From Clostridiaceae bacterium (GTDB taxonomy: Bacteria > Bacillota > Clostridia > Saccharofermentanales > UBA5734): 5,683 nucleotides of DNA. The stretch's first letter is position 1; each line of letters starts with the position of its first letter. The DNA lies in the NCBI GenBank assembly GCA_012522285.1, contig JAAYKS010000098.1, positions 1 through 5,683 of the forward strand, given 5' to 3'. Below are positions 1-5,101 of this stretch, piece after piece. The notes beneath the pieces are model-generated. The model ran no database searches and had not been told where the DNA came from. It worked only from the letters and a program-made list of their open reading frames with translations. The position numbers and the translations under genes are program-made.

Positions 1-32
1 AATCCCGTCCATACGAAGACGCGACGAGACGA

Positions 33-38
33 TATAAT
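33..38 (+). promoter_or_regulatory. Candidate -10 box (TATAAT) for the sixA-like/CYTH-CHAD unit
   Basis: A perfect TATAAT lies 24 nt upstream of the ATG at 63, with a GGAGGTG ribosome binding site between them at 51-57. The implied transcript start near 45 would give a very short leader. No TTGACA-like -35 element is visible at 16-18 bp spacing (bases 9-16). The box is followed by GA, as in the two other plus-strand candidates in this window. Only 32 bases precede it, so upstream control elements may lie outside the window. Confidence 0.55.
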
Positions 39-62
39 GAAAGGACGAGAGGAGGTGCATCG

Positions 63-560
63 ATGGTTGTTGTGTTCATTCGCCACGGCATCGCGGAGAA
101 ATCGCGGAATCCGGAAACGGATGCAGCCCGTGAGTTGACCCCCGAAGGGCGTCGCAAAATGGCCCGTATCGCCAAAGGGCTGGAACGGATGGTGCCCGAT
201 CTGGAAGACGCCTATCTGTGGACCAGTCCGCTGGTGCGGGCACGACAGACCGCGGAGATTCTGGCAGATCGCCTGGAAACGCTCCAGAAACGCAAGGAGC
301 AGCCGTTTCTTGCTGAACAGGAGTGGGAAGGACCTGCGTCCGCCCTGCGGTCTCTGCCGGCAAATGCGACTGTGTTGATGGTGGGTCATGAGCCTTATCT
401 GGGAGACTGGTGCAAAGAGTTGTGCGGTGCACGACTGCTCTTTCGGAGAGGTGGAGCCGCCGCTGTCGAGTTTTCGGACGGGCCGGACAAGCCGGGGACG
501 CTGTTGTGGTTCGCTCAACCCCGCATGCTGCAGATGATGCGGCGGGACAGCAAGGAATAA
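63..560 (+). CDS. SixA-like phosphohistidine phosphatase (histidine phosphatase superfamily)
   Basis: A cytosolic 165-residue protein of the histidine phosphatase (phosphoglycerate mutase-like) superfamily. Seen: the N-terminal RHG signature at residues 7-9, where His8 would be the phospho-accepting residue; the TSPLVRARQTAEIL block at 54-67 supplying the second catalytic arginine; and VGHEP at 108-112 with the second catalytic histidine, His109. Length and the C-terminal WFAQP segment fit the short SixA branch, whose E. coli member (about 161 residues) removes phosphate from phosphohistidine on HPt or phosphotransferase proteins. The exact substrate here is unknown; the superfamily also acts on sugar phosphates and nucleotides. 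The start is supported by GGAGGTG at 51-57, 5 nt upstream. The next gene begins 3 nt after the stop, and its ribosome binding site lies within this gene's end, so the two are very likely cotranscribed. I give no gene symbol because the substrate is not established. Confidence 0.88.
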   Translation: MVVVFIRHGIAEKSRNPETDAARELTPEGRRKMARIAKGLERMVPDLEDAYLWTSPLVRARQTAEILADRLETLQKRKEQPFLAEQEWEGPASALRSLPANATVLMVGHEPYLGDWCKELCGARLLFRRGGAAAVEFSDGPDKPGTLLWFAQPRMLQMMRRDSKE

Positions 561-563
561 TCC

Positions 564-2135
564 ATGGACGATCGGATCTCTTTGGAGCAGGAACGGGAAC
601 TGAAACTGGTATTCCGCCGCAAGAAGGAGTTTCCCAACCGCCATACATTCGAACGCAAATTGAGCCAGGCACTGAATACGGCCGGAGGGGACAGCCGGAT
701 ACAGCGACTGTCGACCGGCAGGATCGTATCCGAGTACTGGGATACGGACATGTTTTCGCTGGCCGAAGCCGGTATTTCGTTGCGCGTCCGCTCGGATGGC
801 GCGGCACGGTGGACGACAGCCAAAGCGCTGTCTGCAGAGGACGACCTCTCTACTGACGAGATCCTGCGCCATCGCTTGGAAATACATGCCACCGATCCGG
901 TACCGGAGAACACGGCACCGGATCCGGCGTTGTTTCGGGACACGCCAATCGGTGCCCGGTTGCTGGCAGCGGTCGATAAAAAACCGCTGCGATCCATTTT
1001 CGTCACCGAGATCGAGCGGGACGTGTATGAGATCCTGGTCCCGGACGGTACACGTGTCGCTCTTATGTTGGATGGAGGCTGGATCCGGTCTGGGACACGC
1101 GCTGTGCCCGTCCGCGAGATGGAACTCGAGTGGCACGCGGGCGAACGGACCACTCTCTACCGGATTGCATCGCATCTGTGCACTGCTTTTCGGGCCGTAC
1201 TGGGTACCGAAGGGAAGTCGGATCTCGGCTTGCGGCTTGCGGACAGACCTGCTGCCGCATACTGCCCCGAGCCGCTGCCGTTTGCGGGTCAGGACAACTC
1301 TCCCGGGGAGGCTGCGGCGATGGCGGTCCGGGCGTTGTTGGCCCGTATCACAGTGGAACGCACCCGATTTTGCAGGCAGCCGGAGAATCCGGAGAGTCTA
1401 CATGATTTGCGGGTGGATCTCCGCCGGCTCCGTTCCCTCATTGCCTTTCTGAAGCCTTGTATGGAGGATTCGCAGCACCGTTCGCTCCGGCGTGCGGGCT
1501 GTCGACTGGTTCGTCCCACGGCAGCGCTCCGTGAAGCGGAGATGCTGGCGAACGCGTGGCATCGCACGCTGCGCACCGGACCGGATGCTCCTGCCGTCCC
1601 GGACCGGATCGGCAGAAGGATTGCACGCTATCGGAAAAGGTGTGAGAGACAGGCATTGCGCGGTTTGTCCAGGGTCCGTTGGACCCGGTCCATGCTGGAG
1701 CTTTCCCTTTGGGCATCCGAGGTGTCACCCGCGGGGACAGCGACACTGACGGAAGAGTATGTCAGAGGGCGTTTGGCATCCTTTTGGGAAGATCTCTTGC
1801 GGTGTGGAAGACAGGCTTCTCCCGACCGTCCTTCGGACTACCACCGGTTGCGCGTGGCTGTGAAGCGGTATCGGTATCTTTCCGCCTTCTTCCCCGGATT
1901 TCACGCCGGTGATCTCCTCCAGGGTGGCGACGACACGGAGCTTTTGCGTAAGTTGCAAGACGCATTGGGCGATTGGCATGACGCGCAAGTCAATTTGGAG
2001 CAGGCGTGCTCCCTGCTGTCAGACCTGCGAGGTGCGAGTGTCTTTTTTGCCTGGCTTGCGCGGGAATGTGCACAGCGGCTGGAGGCGTGCGAACGGCTGC
2101 TGGAGGGCTGTTTTGGCGACGAGCGGGTGCGGTAA
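564..2135 (+). CDS. CYTH-CHAD domain protein (putative inorganic triphosphatase / polyphosphate-binding)
   Basis: A 523-residue two-domain protein without a signal peptide or membrane segment. The N-terminal CYTH (triphosphate tunnel) domain spans about 6-225: the ExExK signature is E10, E12, K14; then a YWDT block at 58-61, LRVR at 73-76, Lys87, Asp170 and the acidic strand EMELE at 185-189. These are positions that usually line the tunnel and bind metal and triphosphate. The C-terminal CHAD domain, about 245-515, is helical and rich in Arg and His, with the two characteristic repeats: His280 in LHDLRVDLRRLRSL and His427 in YHRLRVAVKRYRYL. CHAD domains bind polyphosphate, and the CYTH-CHAD protein YgiF of E. 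coli is a tripolyphosphatase; a similar role here is inference. The start is set by AAGGA at 552-556, 7 nt upstream and inside the preceding gene, which suggests translational coupling to the SixA-like phosphatase. No terminator hairpin is evident after the stop. Confidence 0.88.
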   Translation: MDDRISLEQERELKLVFRRKKEFPNRHTFERKLSQALNTAGGDSRIQRLSTGRIVSEYWDTDMFSLAEAGISLRVRSDGAARWTTAKALSAEDDLSTDEILRHRLEIHATDPVPENTAPDPALFRDTPIGARLLAAVDKKPLRSIFVTEIERDVYEILVPDGTRVALMLDGGWIRSGTRAVPVREMELEWHAGERTTLYRIASHLCTAFRAVLGTEGKSDLGLRLADRPAAAYCPEPLPFAGQDNSPGEAAAMAVRALLARITVERTRFCRQPENPESLHDLRVDLRRLRSLIAFLKPCMEDSQHRSLRRAGCRLVRPTAALREAEMLANAWHRTLRTGPDAPAVPDRIGRRIARYRKRCERQALRGLSRVRWTRSMLELSLWASEVSPAGTATLTEEYVRGRLASFWEDLLRCGRQASPDRPSDYHRLRVAVKRYRYLSAFFPGFHAGDLLQGGDDTELLRKLQDALGDWHDAQVNLEQACSLLSDLRGASVFFAWLARECAQRLEACERLLEGCFGDERVR

Positions 2136-2175
2136 AAGGATGAGAAGAGGTGGCACCGGTCTGGCAGGGATCGTT

Positions 2176-2181
2176 TATAAT
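2176..2181 (+). promoter_or_regulatory. Candidate -10 box (TATAAT) for the oxidoreductase-punA unit
   Basis: A perfect TATAAT, in the context TTTATAATGA, lies in the 78-nt gap after the CYTH-CHAD gene and 32 nt upstream of the next ATG. The implied start near 2188-2190 leaves a short leader with AGGAG at 2200-2204. The best -35-like match is GTGGCA at 2150-2155, but its 20-bp spacing is too long to be convincing. The gap shows no clear intrinsic terminator, so readthrough from the upstream genes is also possible. Confidence 0.55.
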
Positions 2182-2213
2182 GAGTCCCATCACAGTGTCA
2201 GGAGTGGACGAAG

Positions 2214-3374
2214 ATGGAGAAGGTACGGTTTGGATTGATCGGTGTCGGGAATATGGGCAGCGCGCACGCACGGACCCTTGCGGCGGGTAAGGTCGAAGGT
2301 GCCGTGCTGACGGCCATTGCGGACATCGATTCCGAGCGGATCGAACGCATACGCGGTGAACTGCCGGGTGAGGTGACTTATTTTGACGACGCCCTGTCCA
2401 TGATGGACTCCGGATGTGTCGACGCGGTGCTGGTCGCCGTCCCTCATTACGAGCATCCGCGCCTCGCGATGGCCGGGTTTGCGCGCGGCCTGCACGTGCT
2501 GGTGGAAAAACCGGCCGGTGTCTACGCCGCGCAGGTCCGGGAAATGAACGAAGCGGCTGCCGCTCATTCCCATCTCGTGTTCGGCATCATGTTCAACAAC
2601 CGCACCAATCCGGTGTATATCCGGATGCACGACATGATCGCCGCCGGAGAGCTGGGGGATGTCAAACGCACCTCCTGGATCATCACGGATTGGTATCGCT
2701 CCCAGTCGTATTACGATTCCGGCAGCTGGCGCGCGACCTGGAAAGGGGAGGGCGGCGGTGTGCTGCTGAACCAGTGCCCGCACAATCTGGACCTGTGGCA
2801 GTGGGTCGTGGGCATGATGCCCGCGCGTTTGCGCGCTTACTGCCATGAGGGCAAATGGCACGACATCGAAGTCGAAGACGACGTGACCGCCTATGTCGAG
2901 TATCCCAACGGTGCGACAGGCACTTTTGTCACGACCACGGCGGATACACCGGGCACCAACCGGTTTGAGGTGACGGGCGATCGGGGAAAACTGGTGGCCG
3001 AAAATGGAACGCTCGTGTTTCATAAGCTGGCGGTACCCGAGCGGGAGTGGAACGCAACATACAAAGGCGGGTTTGGACAGCCTCCTGTCGAACGGATCGA
3101 GATCGATGTCTCGGGCGATTTTCCCAACCATGCCGGGATTCTGCGGGATTTCACGCAGTCGGTTTTGACGGGCGCTCCGCTCTGGGCACCCGGTGAAGAG
3201 GGGATCCGCGGGCTCCAGATTTCGAACGCGATGCATCTATCCAGCTGGCTCGACCGGATGGTCGACGTGCCCGTAGACGAAACGCTGTATCGCGATATGC
3301 TACATAAGAAAGTCGCCGCGTCGGCGGAAAAGACGGGGCAGGGCACGACGCTGGACACCAGCGGATCCTATTGA
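2214..3374 (+). CDS. Gfo/Idh/MocA-family NAD(P)-dependent oxidoreductase
   Basis: A 386-residue cytosolic dehydrogenase of the Gfo/Idh/MocA family, which typically oxidises or reduces sugars, inositols or their derivatives with NAD(P). Seen: an N-terminal Rossmann fold with the dinucleotide loop GVGNMG at residues 10-15; acidic residues Asp37 and Asp39 after the second strand, the position that often favours NAD over NADP; the family EKP motif at 98-100 with catalytic-type Lys99; and a C-terminal substrate domain carrying GGGVLLNQCPHNLDLW at 180-195, with His190 as the likely catalytic histidine. In many relatives the Asn at 186 is Asp; the NQCPH form seems to mark a subfamily. Length is normal. 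The start is supported by AGGAG at 2200-2204, 9 nt upstream. The substrate cannot be predicted from sequence alone. It is followed after 34 nt by a purine nucleoside phosphorylase gene, probably in the same transcript. Confidence 0.9.
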   Translation: MEKVRFGLIGVGNMGSAHARTLAAGKVEGAVLTAIADIDSERIERIRGELPGEVTYFDDALSMMDSGCVDAVLVAVPHYEHPRLAMAGFARGLHVLVEKPAGVYAAQVREMNEAAAAHSHLVFGIMFNNRTNPVYIRMHDMIAAGELGDVKRTSWIITDWYRSQSYYDSGSWRATWKGEGGGVLLNQCPHNLDLWQWVVGMMPARLRAYCHEGKWHDIEVEDDVTAYVEYPNGATGTFVTTTADTPGTNRFEVTGDRGKLVAENGTLVFHKLAVPEREWNATYKGGFGQPPVERIEIDVSGDFPNHAGILRDFTQSVLTGAPLWAPGEEGIRGLQISNAMHLSSWLDRMVDVPVDETLYRDMLHKKVAASAEKTGQGTTLDTSGSY

Positions 3375-3380
3375 GACATC

Positions 3381-3394
3381 GGCCACAGGCCACA
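3381..3394 (+). repeat. Tandem 7-bp direct repeat before punA
   Basis: GGCCACA occurs twice in immediate succession (3381-3387 and 3388-3394) in the 34-nt gap between the oxidoreductase stop and punA, touching the punA ribosome binding site AGGGAGG at 3394-3400. Two copies of seven bases may well be a chance duplication. It could affect the spacing or structure of the translation initiation region, but nothing shows that it does. Confidence 0.5.
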
Positions 3395-3408
3395 GGGAGG
3401 ATACACGT

Positions 3409-4257
3409 ATGGGGGACTCGAGGATGCCGGAGGATAAAATCGCGGCAGCGGCAGCATATGTGCTGGAGCGGTGGGGAACAAGACACCCCCGGATCGGCCT
3501 GGTGCTCGGATCCGGTCTCGGGCCGATTGCCGACCGTCTGGAGGATCCGATCGCGGTCGATTACGCGGATATCCCCGGTTTTTCCCACACGACCGTGCCG
3601 GGACACCAGGGGCGGTTGCTCTGCGGCCGGCTGTCCGACCGGGACGTGGCAGTCATGCAAGGGCGGTTCCACTATTATGAGGGACATGCCATCGCGGACA
3701 TCGCGTTTCCCATCCGTGTACTGCGCAAAGTGGGTATCGCCGACCTCATCCTCACTAACGCGGCCGGTGGTGTCAATCGCTCGTTCCGGCCGGGCGACCT
3801 GATGCTGATCACCGACCATATAGGGTTGTTTTGCGAACCGGTACTCCGTGGTCCCAACCTGGACGATCTCGGCCCCCGGTTTCCCGACCAGAGCCGCGTA
3901 TACGACCGCGATCTGGCCGCGCTTGCCCGCGCCTCGGCAGCCGGAAGCGAGCGCCCGCTGCGGGAAGGTGTCTATGTGTACTGCAAAGGACCCCAATTCG
4001 AAACCCCCGCGGAGATCCGCCTGATCGCAGCCCTCGGCGGGGACGCGGTCGGCATGTCGACCGTTCCGGAGGCGGTGGCGGCGACGCATTGCGGCATGCG
4101 GGTGCTGGGAATTTCCTGTATCACCAATGCCGCAGCCGGCATACTGGATCAGCCGCTCAGTCATGCGGAAGTGCTGGAAGCAGGACGGGAATTGTCGGCG
4201 CGTGCGGTGCAGCTGGTGGAAACCGTTATCGGGAAGATGCCAGCAGCGCGCGGATGA
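3409..4257 (+). CDS. punA: Purine nucleoside phosphorylase, type I (PunA-like)
   Basis: A 282-residue cytosolic enzyme of the trimeric purine nucleoside phosphorylase family. The family cleaves guanosine, inosine and their deoxy forms with phosphate to free base plus (deoxy)ribose 1-phosphate in purine salvage. The expected active-site positions are present: GSGLG at 34-38 with phosphate-binding Ser35; His66 in VPGHQG; QGRFHYYEG at 84-92 with Arg86, His88 and Tyr90; TNAAGG at 116-121; Phe197 and Glu198 in GPQFETP; Met216 and Ser217; and Asn240 in the purine-recognising TNAAAG loop. Glu198 and Asn240 fit 6-oxopurine specificity. Length is typical. The start at 3409 is favoured by GGAGG at 3396-3400, 8 nt upstream; an internal ATG at 3424 has the in-frame sequence GCCGGAGG only after it. 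There is no promoter of its own in the 34-nt gap, so it is probably cotranscribed with the oxidoreductase. Its last 32 nt overlap the end of the opposing tcdA gene. MTA phosphorylase is a related alternative, but the Glu/Asn pair argues against it. Confidence 0.93.
   Translation: MGDSRMPEDKIAAAAAYVLERWGTRHPRIGLVLGSGLGPIADRLEDPIAVDYADIPGFSHTTVPGHQGRLLCGRLSDRDVAVMQGRFHYYEGHAIADIAFPIRVLRKVGIADLILTNAAGGVNRSFRPGDLMLITDHIGLFCEPVLRGPNLDDLGPRFPDQSRVYDRDLAALARASAAGSERPLREGVYVYCKGPQFETPAEIRLIAALGGDAVGMSTVPEAVAATHCGMRVLGISCITNAAAGILDQPLSHAEVLEAGRELSARAVQLVETVIGKMPAARG
4226..4257. other. Tail-to-tail coding overlap of punA and tcdA
   Basis: The punA stop TGA is at 4255-4257 on the plus strand, while the tcdA stop (TTA on the plus strand) is at 4226-4228. 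The last 32 nt therefore encode the C-terminal tails of both proteins: IGKMPAARG of PunA and the end of RALLASSR of the TcdA-like protein. There is no intergenic room for a bidirectional terminator, so the two transcripts must run into each other's coding region. Confidence 0.85.
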
Positions 4258-5014
4258 CCTCGCCGGCGGCGACCAGCCCGGCCGCGGGCGGACCAAAGGA
4301 AATACTGCCCGGCGGTCGGCGTTTACCTGTCATTGGGAGAGATTCTCCCAAGAGATTTTCTCCCAGGAGAGATTCTCCCTGGAGGTCGGTTTCCCCGTTC
4401 TCCCCAACTTCCGGATATTGCGGACGCACAGGCGTCTCTTTGCTGTAGACGACGGGGAGGGAGTCAAGTCCCGCCTGGCGGAGCTGTCGGCGCATCACGC
4501 GGCAAAGCGGGCAGACCGACGTATCAAACAAGTCCGCGACTTCGAACCGGGTGGGATCCAGCCGGTTGCCCGCGCCCATGCAGCTGAGGACCGGAATCCC
4601 TTCCCGCCGGCATTCCAGAATGAGTCCCACTTTGGACGGCACGGTGTCGATAGCGTCGACCACATAGTCGCATCCGCGGAGCAGGCCGCCAGTACCCTCC
4701 GGAGGTACAAACACCGGATGGGTCTTAACGGCCAGATCCGGGTTGATGTCCAGTAGGCGGTCCCGCATGACGTCCACTTTGAGATGGCCGATGGTGCTGT
4801 GCAGCGCCACGATCTGGCGATTGAGGTTGGAGGGGGCCACACGGTCCGAGTCCACCAGCACCATCTTGCCGACGCCAGCCCGCACCAGCGCTTCGGCGGC
4901 GATTCCACCGACGCCTCCCAGTCCGACGACGGCGACTTTGGCGGCGTCCAGGCGACGGATCGCTTCTTCTCCGAGCAGCAGGGCGGTACGCGCATGCATG
5001 TGTTCGTCCATCAC
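4226..5014 (-). CDS. tcdA: TcdA-like tRNA threonylcarbamoyladenosine dehydratase (ThiF/E1 fold)
   Basis: A 262-residue E1-like (ThiF/MoeB/HesA fold) protein. TcdA enzymes use ATP to cyclise N6-threonylcarbamoyladenosine at tRNA position 37 to ct6A. Seen: nucleotide-binding GLGGVG at residues 31-36, acidic VLVDSD at 52-57, the ATP-contacting NLNRQ at 63-67, DAIDTVPSK at 120-128, the family block CMGAGNRLDPTRF at 145-157, TSVCPLC at 165-171, and a C-terminal PGSISFGPPAAGL segment. It lacks the four-cysteine zinc site of MoeB/ThiF and is short, which favours TcdA over those adenylyltransferases. The region 203-228 is unusual, with a pentapeptide repeat in the linker where relatives vary in length. 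The start could be GTG at 5014 or ATG at 5011; AAGGAAAG at 5029-5022 fits GTG slightly better. It is transcribed alone, divergent from the HD gene, and overlaps the end of punA. Confidence 0.88.
   Translation of the reverse strand: MMDEHMHARTALLLGEEAIRRLDAAKVAVVGLGGVGGIAAEALVRAGVGKMVLVDSDRVAPSNLNRQIVALHSTIGHLKVDVMRDRLLDINPDLAVKTHPVFVPPEGTGGLLRGCDYVVDAIDTVPSKVGLILECRREGIPVLSCMGAGNRLDPTRFEVADLFDTSVCPLCRVMRRQLRQAGLDSLPVVYSKETPVRPQYPEVGENGETDLQGESLLGENLLGESLPMTGKRRPPGSISFGPPAAGLVAAGEVIRALLASSR
4335..4379 (-). repeat. 15-bp minisatellite (3 units) inside tcdA, encoding G-E-[S/N]-L-[L/P]
   Basis: Three adjacent 15-bp units lie at 4335-4349, 4350-4364 and 4365-4379. On the tcdA sense strand they read GGGAGAATCTCTCCT, GGGAGAAAATCTCTT and GGGAGAATCTCTCCC, and in the coding frame they give GESLL, GENLL and GESLP. 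A degenerate GENGETDLQ precedes them in the protein. The unit length is a multiple of three, so copy number can change without a frameshift. Each unit can form a 6-bp stem with a 3-nt loop in tcdA mRNA; the second and third units need G-U pairs at the base. It lies in a linker between the catalytic core and the conserved PGSISF segment. Confidence 0.85.
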
Positions 5015-5021
5015 AATCCGA

Positions 5022-5029
5022 CTTTCCTT
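5022..5029 (-). promoter_or_regulatory. Ribosome binding site of tcdA
   Basis: AAGGAAAG on the minus strand precedes two in-frame start candidates. Measured from the AAGGA core, the spacing is 10 nt to GTG (5014) and 13 nt to ATG (5011); the GTG is closer to optimal. The two choices differ by one residue only. Confidence 0.6.
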
Positions 5030-5035
5030 TATAAT
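5030..5035 (+). promoter_or_regulatory. Candidate -10 box (TATAAT) for the HD-domain gene
   Basis: A perfect TATAAT in the context TTTATAATGA, the same decamer as at the oxidoreductase promoter candidate. It lies 66 nt upstream of the HD gene ATG and would start transcription near 5042. The expected -35 position (about 5007-5012) falls in the first codons of tcdA and does not resemble TTGACA. Confidence 0.5.
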
Positions 5036-5052
5036 GATTTCCAGTGCATCCG

Positions 5053-5058
5053 ATTATA
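5053..5058 (-). promoter_or_regulatory. Candidate -10 box (TATAAT) for tcdA
   Basis: The plus-strand ATTATA at 5053-5058 reads TATAAT on the minus strand, 38 nt upstream of the tcdA GTG, giving a predicted start near 5046. The -35 region (about 5076-5081) is a poor match. This box faces the plus-strand box at 5030-5035, so each gene's upstream promoter half would overlap the other gene's leader. Confidence 0.5.
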
Positions 5059-5069
5059 CACCTGGGTGT
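5058..5069. promoter_or_regulatory. Short inverted repeat ACACC-TG-GGTGT, possible operator
   Basis: A perfect 5-bp inverted repeat with a 2-bp centre lies in the tcdA/HD gene intergenic region. It abuts the minus-strand -10 box, in what would be the -10/-35 spacer of the tcdA promoter and in the leader of the HD gene. The position suits an operator, but such a short palindrome can arise by chance and I recognise no regulator family for it. Confidence 0.25.
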
Positions 5070-5101
5070 TTAGACGAAGACCATGCGAGGAGGCCTTGCC
5101 C

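Noticed and set aside
76..807. Open frame of 243 codons on the minus strand across the sixA-like gene and the start of the CYTH-CHAD gene
   Set aside because: It is antisense to two genes with clear family motifs, has low-complexity Arg/Pro/Ser-rich composition and shows no recognisable domain. It is what GC-rich codon use produces on the opposite strand.
2136..2213. Terminator after the CYTH-CHAD gene
   Set aside because: The 78-nt gap has only a trivial ACCGGT palindrome and no GC-rich stem followed by T residues.
2190..3236. Open frame of 348 codons on the minus strand, antisense to the oxidoreductase
   Set aside because: Its length is notable, but it mirrors the codon periodicity of the real gene, has no recognised motif, and covers the promoter and start region of the plus-strand gene.
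3151..4296. Open frame of 381 codons on the minus strand, antisense to punA
   Set aside because: The composition is Arg/His/Pro/Ser-rich with no family motif, while the plus strand carries every catalytic position of a purine nucleoside phosphorylase. It also runs through the real tcdA end in another frame.
4335..4379. Hairpins in the tcdA repeat as a transcription terminator for punA
   Set aside because: The stems are only 6 bp and no T-tract follows in the plus direction; two of the three units would have A-C mismatches in the plus-strand RNA. They lie 80 nt past the punA stop, inside a coding gene.
4335..4379. Short CRISPR-like array
   Set aside because: The 15-bp units are directly adjacent with no spacers, and they are translated in frame within a conserved gene.
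4127..4756. Plus-strand open frames of 205-209 codons running through the tcdA region
   Set aside because: They are antisense shadows of tcdA, which has intact nucleotide-binding and family motifs on the minus strand; the plus-strand translations match nothing I recognise.
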